Made by a program: the position numbers and the translations under genes. A stretch of DNA of 64,000 nucleotides from contig OZ241842.1 in assembly GCA_965202675.1 (NCBI GenBank), positions 1,054,001 to 1,118,000 of the forward strand. The letters run 5' to 3'. Shown piece by piece: positions 43,456 to 52,196 of this stretch (positions within the stretch are counted from its first letter, which is position 1; each line of letters opens with the position of its first letter). Origin of the DNA: CATQHD01 sp965202675. GTDB taxonomy: Bacteria > Actinomycetota > Acidimicrobiia > Spongiisociales > Spongiisociaceae. Under the pieces are notes generated by a model. That model did not search any database and was not told the DNA's origin. It saw only the letters and a program-made list of their open reading frames with translations.

Positions 43456-44841
43456 TCAGTGGAGGGGGCGGCGGGCGGCGGCCATCAACCCCTCCCCCAC
43501 CGCTTCGCTCAGGGTGGGATGGGCGTGGACGAACGCCGCCGCCTCCTCCGGCAGCGCCTCCCAGCCCACCATGTACATCAGCTCGTGGATGATCTCTCCG
43601 GCTTGGGGGCCGACCGCCGCCGCCCCCACGATAGGGCCGCCGGCCTCGTTCAATATGCGGACGAATCCCTGGGGGCGGCCGATGATCAGGGCGCGCCCCA
43701 CCCCGGCGAAGGAGTGGTCGTGGACCTCCACTTCGAGGCCCGCCGCCGCGGCCTGGGCCTCGGTCATCCCTACGGACGCCGCCTCCGGGTGGGTGTACAC
43801 CACGCTGGGCACAGCGCGGTAGTCGACCGGAGCGGGGCTGCCGTCGGCGATGAAGGTTACGGCGGCGATGGCCTCGGCGAAGGCGGCGTGGGCCAGGCCG
43901 GGGGTTCCGGCCACTATGTCCCCTACCGCGAACACGCCCGGCTCGGCGGTCTGCATGGTGGCAAGGTCGGCTTTGATGAACCCCCGCTCGGTTTCGACCC
44001 GGACGGTGTCCAGGCCCAGATCGGCGGTTGCGGGGCTGCGGCCCACCGCCACCAGCACGGTGTCCACCTCTGCTTCGTCTTCCGGCCCGGCCGCCCCGCC
44101 GGAAGCCGCCAGCGTGATGCGGCGCCCCCACTGGCTGATCTTCGCCCCGGCGCCGAGGAAGAAACGCACCCCCCGGCTTTCGAGCTGTTTCTGGAGCTCC
44201 CGGGCAACGGGCGGGTCGAACCCCGGCAGTATCTGGTCCATCATCTCGAAGACGTACACCTCGCTGCCGACGTCGGCCAGCAGGCTGGCGAACTCGCATC
44301 CCACAATGCCGCCGCCCACGATCCCCACCCGCTCCGGCCGCTCCGGCCAGTCGAGGGCGTGGTCGGAGCTGACGATGCGCTCCCCGTCGTAGGGGAAGCC
44401 CGGCAGGTCGGCGGGGGCGGAGCCGGCGGCCAGCACTACGCTGCGCCCTTCCAGCAGGCGGACGCCGTCGGGGCCCTGCACCTCGACCCTGCCGGGGCCG
44501 GCCAGGCGGCCGTGTCCGTTGATCACCTCCACCTTGCGGCGGCGCAGCAGGCCGGAGAGGCCGCGCACCAAGCCCTTGACGATCTTGTCCTTGCGGGCCA
44601 GGGCGGTGGGCCATTCGAAGCTCGGATCGGAGGCAACGACCCCGAACTCGCCCGCCGAGCGCACCGTCGTGTACACCTCGGCGGCCTGGAGCCAGCTCTT
44701 GGCCGGTATGCATCCGGACAGCAGGCAGGTGCCGCCCACGGTGCCCCGCTCCACCAGCGCCGTCGATAGGCCGAAGTTGGCGGCGTAGAGGGCGGCGCCG
44801 TAGCCGCCGGGGCCTCCGCCGATGATCACCAAGTCGTACAC
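43456..44841 (-). CDS. lpdA: Dihydrolipoyl dehydrogenase (E3)
   Basis: 461 residues. FAD motif GGGPGGYGAALYAA, the redox disulfide GGTCLLSGCIPAKS, the NAD domain GIVGGGIVGCEFA, and the C-terminal base HAHPTLSEAVGEG. Re-oxidises the lipoyl group of E2. GTG start at 44841. First gene of the lpdA-E2-lipBA run. Confidence 0.95.
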   Translation of the reverse strand: MYDLVIIGGGPGGYGAALYAANFGLSTALVERGTVGGTCLLSGCIPAKSWLQAAEVYTTVRSAGEFGVVASDPSFEWPTALARKDKIVKGLVRGLSGLLRRRKVEVINGHGRLAGPGRVEVQGPDGVRLLEGRSVVLAAGSAPADLPGFPYDGERIVSSDHALDWPERPERVGIVGGGIVGCEFASLLADVGSEVYVFEMMDQILPGFDPPVARELQKQLESRGVRFFLGAGAKISQWGRRITLAASGGAAGPEDEAEVDTVLVAVGRSPATADLGLDTVRVETERGFIKADLATMQTAEPGVFAVGDIVAGTPGLAHAAFAEAIAAVTFIADGSPAPVDYRAVPSVVYTHPEAASVGMTEAQAAAAGLEVEVHDHSFAGVGRALIIGRPQGFVRILNEAGGPIVGAAAVGPQAGEIIHELMYMVGWEALPEEAAAFVHAHPTLSEAVGEGLMAAARRPLH

Positions 44842-44980
44842 CTGTGGTCAACCTCTCCGTCGCCGCCGTCGATCACGGTCGAACGGTGTTCAGCCTAATG
44901 GCATCCGAACAGAGGACAGAACCCCCGGCCCTCTTCGCGGGAGGGTGTTCGGGCGGGAGGGAGGACCGGCGGCGGGGCGC

Positions 44981-44986
44981 TACCCT
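44981..44986 (+). promoter_or_regulatory. -10 element TACCCT of a leaderless transcript
   Basis: TANNNT hexamer ending 7 nt before the GTG at 44994, suggesting a leaderless start for the small membrane peptide. Confidence 0.4.
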
Positions 44987-44993
44987 GGGCGGG

Positions 44994-45086
44994 GTGCCGA
45001 CCCGTTATCTCATCATCGGCGCTTTGGTGACCGCGCTCGTGATCCTGGCGGGGGTGGGGGCGTGGTTTCTGCTCGGCCTGCTGTAG
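44994..45086 (+). CDS. 30-residue single-pass membrane peptide
   Basis: GTG start. Reads MPTRYLIIGALVTALVILAG, then a short Phe/Leu-rich end, so almost the whole peptide is one transmembrane helix. Divergent from lpdA. Apparent leaderless promoter and a hairpin-T-run terminator downstream support a real transcript. No family recognised. Confidence 0.45.
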   Translation: MPTRYLIIGALVTALVILAGVGAWFLLGLL

Positions 45087-45130
45087 CCCCGCCCGCCCGG
45101 AGAAACGCCGTGGCCGCCGGCTGGATGCTT

Positions 45131-45180
45131 TATTCTTGCGCCTCCGCGCAGGAACCCGGCTGGCGGCAAGAATATTTTTA
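45131..45180 (+). terminator. Hairpin with T-run after the small membrane gene
   Basis: ATTCTTGC (45132-45139) pairs with GCAAGAAT (45167-45174) around an inner GCGCCTCCGCGC segment, followed by ATTTTT. It also forms the upstream edge of element B1. Confidence 0.5.
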
Positions 45181-45690
45181 GCATTCCAGGATGAGGGTAT
45201 TGTATTTGTCATAGGTTTGCGGTACTATGTGGGTGCTGTTGCACAAACACCGCCGCCGGGGTTCCGGAGAGCGCGGCGGTCATATCGGAACCTCGTCAGG
45301 TTCGGGCCCGGCGCCCGAACAGGGGCGGCTTGTCCAAACGGTGGATCCGATGGCTGGTGGTGGCGGCGGGGGCAGGGCCCGGCGTAGCCGGGGGCGGTGC
45401 GGCGGATTTTCGCGTTCTTGAACGGCGGGGCAGTCTCGAACGGCGGGGAGTCTCGAACGGCGGGCGGTCTTGAACGGCGGGCGGTCTCGGAACGGCAGGC
45501 GGTCTCAAGGACGGGGGCAGGTGAAGAATGGTGCGGGCGGGGGGTGTTGCGGGCGTGTTTGACCGGGCGGCTGTCTCAAGGGCGGGGGCGGGTAAAGAAT
45601 GGTGCGGGTTGGGGGTGTTGCGGGCGTGTTTGACCGGGCGGGTGTCTCAAGGGCGGGGCGGGTGAAGAAAGACCGCGTCGGATGAGGGGA
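45157..45690 (+). repeat. Dispersed promoter-hairpin element, copy B1, with tandem tails
   Basis: Order: AAGAATATTTTT, promoter (45200-45228), hairpin ACCGCCGC/GCGGCGGT (45249-45256/45273-45280), hairpin TTCGGGC/GCCCGAA (45301-45307/45313-45319), GGTGGTGGCGGCGG segment, hairpin CCCGGC-GTA-GCCGGG (45378-45392), T4 (45407-45410), CGCGTTCTTGAA. Then about five 17-20-nt GAACGGCGGG units and two and a third copies of a 71-nt unit (45503-45573, 45574-45644, 45645-about 45670). Closest relative is B2. Noncoding by frame analysis. Confidence 0.75.
45200..45228 (+). promoter_or_regulatory. Sigma-70-type promoter of element B1
   Basis: -35 TTGTAT (45200-45205), 17-bp spacer, -10 TACTAT (45223-45228). 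The sequence around the -10 (TAGGTTTGCGGTACTATGTG) is identical in B2. Confidence 0.65.
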
Positions 45691-45933
45691 TTCCAAGGGT
45701 GCTGCCGTCTGGACCCTTGTCCGCAGCAACCGCCGTCCGAACGGGGTCAAACGGCTTCTACTGCTCTGCCCCATTAGGTGTGCCCCCCCCCTCGAATCGC
45801 GGATGCTTTTCACACCCATGATTCAACCGGGCAGGCCCTCACCAACCAAGCTCCCCTCCCCCGAACCGAAAGCGGGGTTCGTACGCGGATGAACCTGCCG
45901 CCAAAACCTGTCAACGCGTCATGGGAAGTACAG
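45691..45933. other. Intergenic stretch without a recognisable gene
   Basis: Between the B1 tail and the stop of the small gene at 45934. Contains a C9 run (45783-45791) but no gene in reach of it. No clear hairpin terminator identified. Confidence 0.35.
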
Positions 45934-46137
45934 CTAGGCGGAGCGGAAGCCCCGGTTTCTGGCTTCGGCCAGGGTGTCGGGGGCGAAGGTCTGGATGAGC
46001 TTGCGTCCGAGCAGGTCCTCTTCGTCCATCCGCCGCCGGAGCTGGGCCAGCTGCCGGGGGGCGTCGCAGTCGTGGACGGTCATGGTGTCCCGCACTCCTA
46101 CGAACCGGTGTCCCTCGAGACGGGCCAGGCGCGGCAC
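45934..46137 (-). CDS. Small hypothetical protein
   Basis: 67 residues from GTG 46137, preceded by AAGGAGG at 10 nt. Rich in Arg, Leu, Asp; the stretch DEEDLLGRKLIQTF and a predicted helical middle suggest a soluble protein. No signal peptide or membrane segment. Last of a minus-strand run (46946 to 45934). Family not recognised. Confidence 0.5.
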   Translation of the reverse strand: MPRLARLEGHRFVGVRDTMTVHDCDAPRQLAQLRRRMDEEDLLGRKLIQTFAPDTLAEARNRGFRSA

Positions 46138-46200
46138 GGCGTTTGGGCCTCCTTCCTCAGAGCGCCGGGGCGCCCCGATCCCCGGGAGGGGCGGAACCGG

Positions 46201-46503
46201 TCATCGGCGGCTTCCGGCGCCGGGGCCGCTCAGGGTGTCCACCTCGGATCCGCACATCGGACAGGGGGCGACGTCGACGTCCCCCACGATGAAGCTGAAA
46301 CCGCATTCCGGATCGGGGCATACCGCCCTCCGGGAAGGGGCCTCCGGCGGGGGAGGCGGCGGGGGCGGGGCCGGCCCCAGGGGGTCTGCCCCCGCATCGG
46401 GGGCGCCCCGGACCTCGTTGGTTACCCCGCAGGCCGGACAGGCGTAACGGCCCGGCGCAAGAACTTCGAAACCCGCCCCGCAGCGTCCGCAACGCGCCCT
46501 CAT
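46201..46503 (-). CDS. Double zinc-ribbon protein
   Basis: 100 residues. N-terminal ribbon CGRCG ... CPACG and C-terminal ribbon CPDPECG ... CPMCG, with a Pro-rich linker between. Probably a zinc-binding structural or protein-interaction module. The ATG overlaps the stop of the upstream gene (ATGA), so the two are coupled. Confidence 0.65.
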   Translation of the reverse strand: MRARCGRCGAGFEVLAPGRYACPACGVTNEVRGAPDAGADPLGPAPPPPPPPPEAPSRRAVCPDPECGFSFIVGDVDVAPCPMCGSEVDTLSGPGAGSRR

Positions 46504-46946
46504 ATCAGCTCCTGTTCGTCTGCCTGTCCGCCCAGCGCGCCGATATCGGCCAGGTAACCGGCTTCGCCGGCCAGCACCGCCGCGATATCGGCCGGGGAGT
46601 AATCGCGGCCGCGCCTCGACAGCTCTCGGTGGATGTAATCGATGGCGTTGCCTTCCCCGCCCGCCACCACCAGCAGGCCCCTCCGCCGCCGCGGCGGGAC
46701 GGCCAGCCCCTGCAGGTAATGGGTGGACCACTCGATGATCCGGCGCACCCCGGCCGGGCCGACCCGCTTCAGCACCTCGGGGTCCAGGCCGTCCAGGGTG
46801 AAGGACACCGCGTCGTTGATCACGTAGACCGGATGCGCCGCCGCCGCCCTCCGGCTGCGCGCCTCCATCAGCGCCGCCGCCGCCAGAGCGGCCAGAACGA
46901 GCACGAGCAGCAGAACGACGAGCACCATCGCAGCACCGGAAGGCAT
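46500..46946 (-). CDS. Membrane-anchored hypothetical protein
   Basis: 148 residues. One N-terminal transmembrane helix (about 6-28), then a cytoplasmic domain with FTLDGLDPEVLKRVGPAGVR and a C-terminal helical part (SPADIAAVLAGEAGYLADIG). No recognised family. Coupled to the zinc-ribbon gene. Confidence 0.6.
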   Translation of the reverse strand: MPSGAAMVLVVLLLVLVLAALAAAALMEARSRRAAAAHPVYVINDAVSFTLDGLDPEVLKRVGPAGVRRIIEWSTHYLQGLAVPPRRRRGLLVVAGGEGNAIDYIHRELSRRGRDYSPADIAAVLAGEAGYLADIGALGGQADEQELI

Positions 46947-47068
46947 GGCCGTAGCCTACCCGCCCGGAAGCTCCTCCGGCCAGAGTCCCCCCGGGATCGA
47001 ACAAACCGCCCGAGTCCGGCATGACCGGTATAAACCGGAAGCCGGGGCGTTCGGAAGCGTCCGCCGGC

Positions 47069-49246
47069 TCACCACGGCTCGGGAACGGGGCCGTAATAAT
47101 CCTCGAAGGGGAACTCGATCCAGGAGACCTCCGACAGCGACCCCAGGTCCGACGATTTGAGGCCGCCGTCCGACAGGGTGTACAGGTTCGGGCCCACTAC
47201 GAGCGACCGCCGGATCGGGGTGGTCTCGTCGAAGTAATAGGGGAAACCGTCCGAGCCGTCCGCTCCTGCTTGTCCTTCTGCCGCCCAGGAGGGCCGATGG
47301 TCGATGAAACCCCGGTCCACGATGCCGTCTTCGCCGATCTCGAGCACCTTCGCCCCGTTGAACCACCGCCATTCGTCACCGTCCTCGCCGAAGTCCACCC
47401 ACCCGACCGGCAACACCACCGTCCCGGTAGGCGCCCAGTACAGGAAGGCCCGATGGTCGAACTCGACCTCGGAACTGGAGGACTCCGCCAGGGTGTACTG
47501 GTGGATGCGCAGCGGATCGGACAGATCGGACACGTCGAATACCGACACCTGCGTTCCTCTGATCCGGCCCGCCTCGTCGGCGTCCTGGCCCACCCCGAGC
47601 AGCAGCCCGTCGCCGATAGGGTGCAGGTAGGCGGAGTAGCCGAGAATCTTCAGCTCTCCCATCACCCGCGGGTCGGCGGGGTCGGACAGGTCGATCGTGT
47701 AGAGCGGGTCGGTCTGGCGGAAGGTAACCACGTAGCCCGTATCGCCCATGAACCGCACGGCGAAGATGCGCTCCCCCCGGCCCAGGCCGCCCACCGAACC
47801 GACCACCCGCAGCTCCCTTCCGGCCTGCTCCAACACGTCCACCCGGCTCTCGCTGTCCTCGGACCACCAAGCCCAGCCCGGCGCGTCGGTGGAGGCCACC
47901 CGCAGATAGCCGCCGTACTCGGACATGGAGAACTGGTTGAGCAGATAACCGTCGATGGAGCCGCTCGCCTCGTAGACCGGACCATCGGGCCCGCCGACGG
48001 CGAACCGGTGTATGTTGGTAGTGAACGCCTCGGATTCCCGCCGGGCGTCGTCCTCCTCGAAGACGGCCCAGTCGATCCACCGCTGGGTGGCCACGTACAG
48101 GTTTTCCTGCGACGAGTACACCGTGTCGCCGCCCGAAACCACGGTCGCCACCGACCCGACCCGGATTCCTTCCGACAGGTCGACGGCGAGCACCGACAGG
48201 AGGGAGAAACCGGAGAACTCCCGGGGGGCGTAGGCCTTGGAGCAGTCGACCAGCATCCCTTCCTCGGAAGCCCCGGCGGTCTCGGCGGTCAGCTCGTAGC
48301 CGGGCATCCAGTCCTCCAGGGTCGATTCCTGAATGACCAGACGGTTGACCAGCTCCGCCCGCCTGCGGGAAGCCTCGGAATCGCTGGAGGGGTAGACGAA
48401 CTCGAAACGCACTCCGGGGTCGGAGGCCAGGACCAGGTTGGCCTGTTCCCCCACCAGCCGGGCCGAAATGAACCGGCCCTCCGCCGTGAGGGTCCTGACC
48501 ACCCGCATCGCCTCGGGCTGCGAGATATCGATCTGGCGCACCAGGGTGATCTCGCCGGAGACGCCGCCCGGCTCGTCCGAGTAGCCGGACGACATCAGCA
48601 GGGCGGCGCCGCCGCTCAGGAACATCTGGTGATTGCCCGTGTACCGGCCGCCCTCCGCCTCCAACTTCAGCGAGGACACCAGCTCCGGAAGGCCGGACGA
48701 GACATCGATGTAGTGGAGGACGCCCTGGGCGAGCGCCAGAATGCGGCGCCCGTCGGTCTTTACCAGGTCCGGCTCGTCCACCCCCGCTTCCTGGACGTTG
48801 GTGGCGGAGTAGTCGACCCCGGCGGAGGGGCCGGAACCCCCCGCGCCGCCGGCATCGGCGCTCTCCGGCGCCGGAGGCGCGGCGGCCGCGGTAGTGGCCG
48901 CGACGGTGGTGGTGGCCTGCACCATCGCATCGTCCTGCACCGCCGCCGATTCGAGCCCTGCCGTCTCCAGTATGCCGCCCCCGCCGTCGAATCCGTAGGG
49001 CCCCACCCGTTCGAGCGCCTCCGCCTTCAAACGATCCAGAAAAGCCGCGCACGAGCCGTACTCCACCAGCAGGGAAGCGAACAGCCCGACGGGAACATCC
49101 GGTGCGGCCGACGAGGAAACCGTCCCGGCGGCCGACGAATCCTCCGCAGGGCCGCCGGATGCAGCGGGGCCGGAAACGGTCGGGCCGGACACGCAGGCAC
49201 CGGCCAACAGCACCGTTGCCAGCCCAATCATCAGCTTCTTCTTCAT
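47069..49246 (-). CDS. Lipoprotein with C-terminal beta-propeller domain
   Basis: 725 residues. Lipobox signal: MKKKLMIGLATVLLAGAC, so the mature protein is attached to the outer face of the membrane. After a low-complexity Ala/Ser stretch and a Gly/Ala-rich linker, the body follows the 'secreted beta-propeller' family (PF09826-like): VDEPDLVKTDGRRILAL, then repeated VLAVDLSEG, TVVLPVGWVDF-type blades. Function unknown; often surface or exported. Divergent from sufC1. Confidence 0.8.
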   Translation of the reverse strand: MKKKLMIGLATVLLAGACVSGPTVSGPAASGGPAEDSSAAGTVSSSAAPDVPVGLFASLLVEYGSCAAFLDRLKAEALERVGPYGFDGGGGILETAGLESAAVQDDAMVQATTTVAATTAAAAPPAPESADAGGAGGSGPSAGVDYSATNVQEAGVDEPDLVKTDGRRILALAQGVLHYIDVSSGLPELVSSLKLEAEGGRYTGNHQMFLSGGAALLMSSGYSDEPGGVSGEITLVRQIDISQPEAMRVVRTLTAEGRFISARLVGEQANLVLASDPGVRFEFVYPSSDSEASRRRAELVNRLVIQESTLEDWMPGYELTAETAGASEEGMLVDCSKAYAPREFSGFSLLSVLAVDLSEGIRVGSVATVVSGGDTVYSSQENLYVATQRWIDWAVFEEDDARRESEAFTTNIHRFAVGGPDGPVYEASGSIDGYLLNQFSMSEYGGYLRVASTDAPGWAWWSEDSESRVDVLEQAGRELRVVGSVGGLGRGERIFAVRFMGDTGYVVTFRQTDPLYTIDLSDPADPRVMGELKILGYSAYLHPIGDGLLLGVGQDADEAGRIRGTQVSVFDVSDLSDPLRIHQYTLAESSSSEVEFDHRAFLYWAPTGTVVLPVGWVDFGEDGDEWRWFNGAKVLEIGEDGIVDRGFIDHRPSWAAEGQAGADGSDGFPYYFDETTPIRRSLVVGPNLYTLSDGGLKSSDLGSLSEVSWIEFPFEDYYGPVPEPW

Positions 49247-49447
49247 GATCGCCTCCTCGAGAGCGCCTCTTTGTCAGGAACCCTTTCGGTACTATGACGA
49301 TCCGGGCGCCCGGTTGGTTCCCCTGCCCCCGGCGGGACCCGTCCGGCAGTGCTCATGAGGTTTCCGGTCTCCTCGAAATCCGGTTACATCATAGCGGCGG
49401 CGGCAATTACCCTTGAGCGCGAACGGCCCGTCATCGGAGAGGAACCA

Positions 49448-50214
<767 letters not shown>

Positions 50215-50218
<4 letters not shown>

Positions 50219-51444
50219 TCGACCAGGCCAGCATCTGTTCCGACTTCCCGATCCTGGACCGGAGCATCAACGGGCGCCGCCTGGTGTTCCTCGACTCGGC
50301 CGCCAGCTCCCAGAAACCCGCTCCGGTGCTCGACGCCATCATGCACGCATACTGCAGCGCCTACGCCAACGTGCATCGGGGCGCCTACCTCCTTTCGCAG
50401 GAGGCCACCGAGCTCTACGAGGAAGCCCGCCGCAAGGTGGCCCGGTTCCTCAACGCCTCTTCCGAAGACGAGGTGATCTTCACCCGCAGCGCTACCGCGG
50501 CGGTGAACCTGTTCGCCTACGGCTGGGGGCTCAACACCCTGAAACCGGGCGACCGGGTGCTCACCAGCGTGATGGAGCACCACTCCAACATCGTGCCCTG
50601 GCAGATCATCGCCCGGCACACCGGCGCCGAGCTGGCCTACCTGGAGATCACCGACGACTTCCGCATCGACCTCGACCAGGCGCAGAGCATCCTCGACGAG
50701 CGGGTCAAGATCCTGGCCCTCACGGGAATGTCCAACGTGCTGGGCACGATGCCCCCCGTCGCCCGGCTGGCCGGCATGGCCCGCGCCGAGGGCGCGGTGG
50801 TGCTGGTGGACGGGGCGCAGCTGGTCCCGCACGCCCCGGTGGACGTCCAGGCGATGGGCACCGACTTCCTGGCCTTCTCGGGCCACAAGATGCTCGGCCC
50901 CACCGGGATCGGGGTGCTGTGGGGGCGCAGGGAGCTGCTGGAGGAGATGGAGCCGGCGGAGGGGGGCGGCGAGATGATCCGCGATGTCCGGCTGTACGAG
51001 TCCACCTGGGCCCCGCCGCCGCAGAAGTTCGAAGCGGGCACCCCGCCGTTCGTGGAGGCGATCGGGCTGGGGGCGGCGGTCGACTACCTGTCGGGGATCG
51101 GGATGGACCGGGTTCTCGAACACGACCGGCGGCTGACCGCCTACGCACTCGAGCGCCTGGCCGAGATCCCGGGCCTGGAGGTCCAGGGGCCTGCGGACAC
51201 CGCCGACCGCGGCGGGGCGGTCAGCTTCGACATCCCCGGCATCCACGCCCACGACGTGGCCACCATCCTCGACGAGCAGGGAGTGGCGGTGCGGGCGGGG
51301 CACCACTGCGCCAAGCCGTTGATGCGGCGCCTGGGCCTGACCGCCACCTCCCGCGCCTCGTTCTACGTCTACAACCAAGAAAACGACGTGGACGCCCTGG
51401 TGGACGCCTTGGGGGTCGCCAGACGGCTGTTCGGCCTGCCCTGA
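50215..51444 (+). CDS. sufS: Cysteine desulfurase SufS
   Basis: 409 residues. PLP enzyme that takes sulfur from cysteine. MEHHSNIVPWQ, SGHKMLGPTGIGVLWGR (Lys for PLP) and RAGHHCAKPLM (catalytic Cys) are intact. ATG overlaps the sufC1 stop. Hands sulfur to SufU. Confidence 0.95.
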
Positions 51445-51578
51445 TCGGTCCGGAAGGGTTGCCGGGGACGGCATGGAGCACGGGGCGTCCATGAGGCGGG
51501 AATGTCCGGCGGCGGGGCCCGGGATTCGTCCGGGGCCGGCGCCGGGCGGTATCGTTGCGGCAGGAACTGGAACCGCCG

Positions 51579-52037
51579 ATGGCGTCGCTTGAAGAGCTGT
51601 ACCGCGAGGTGATCCTCGATCATTACCGGAGCCCCCGGAACCGCCGGGCGCTCACGCGCCCCAACGCCGGCGCCGACGGCAGCAACCCCCTGTGCGGCGA
51701 CGAGGTGCGCGTCGACCTGCTGATCAAGGCGGAGGTGATCGCCGAAATCGGGGTAACAGGGCACGGCTGTTCCATCTCCCAGGCCTCGGGGTCGATGATG
51801 GGAGAGGCGGTGAAGTCCCAGCCCCTCGACGAGGTGCGCCGCATCACCGAACGTTTCAAGGGCATGATGGGCATCGACGGCGCCTCCGACCCGGGCCTAG
51901 ACCCCGCCCGCCCCGGCGCGGCGCTGGGCGATCTCGAAGCCCTGCAGGGGGTGCGCAGGTTCCCGGTGCGCATCAAGTGCGCCGACCTGCCCTGGACGAC
52001 CCTGGAGGAGGCGCTGGGGGCCTACGAAGCGGGCTGA
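51579..52037 (+). CDS. sufU: Fe-S assembly sulfur-transfer protein SufU
   Basis: 152 residues. Zinc-bound sulfur acceptor from SufS. Three conserved cysteines: NPLCGDEV, GHGCSISQAS and IKCADLPW. ATG at 51579 gives MASLEELYREVILDHYRSPRN-type start. Lies 135 nt after sufS; a -10-like TATCGT (51550-51555) suggests its own promoter. Confidence 0.93.
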   Translation: MASLEELYREVILDHYRSPRNRRALTRPNAGADGSNPLCGDEVRVDLLIKAEVIAEIGVTGHGCSISQASGSMMGEAVKSQPLDEVRRITERFKGMMGIDGASDPGLDPARPGAALGDLEALQGVRRFPVRIKCADLPWTTLEEALGAYEAG

Positions 52038-52196
52038 ACACCCTCCGCTGCCAGGGTATCGGCGGGAGAGCCTCATCGAACCGGTACAGCGTGTTGATCC
52101 GAGCCGGCCCGATAAAAACGAAGGGGTTATAAACTGCCGAAGGCGGGCACCGGCTCGACGCCGGCCCGGTTCGCAAGCCGAGGGGAAGCGCCAGAG

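Noticed and set aside
45503..45670. 71-nt tandem repeats as a CRISPR array
   Set aside because: Units are contiguous with no unique spacers, units diverge, and no cas gene is in the window.
45783..45791. C9 run as a third phase-variable tract
   Set aside because: It lies in an intergenic region 140 nt past the end of a gene and not in a promoter spacer or coding frame.
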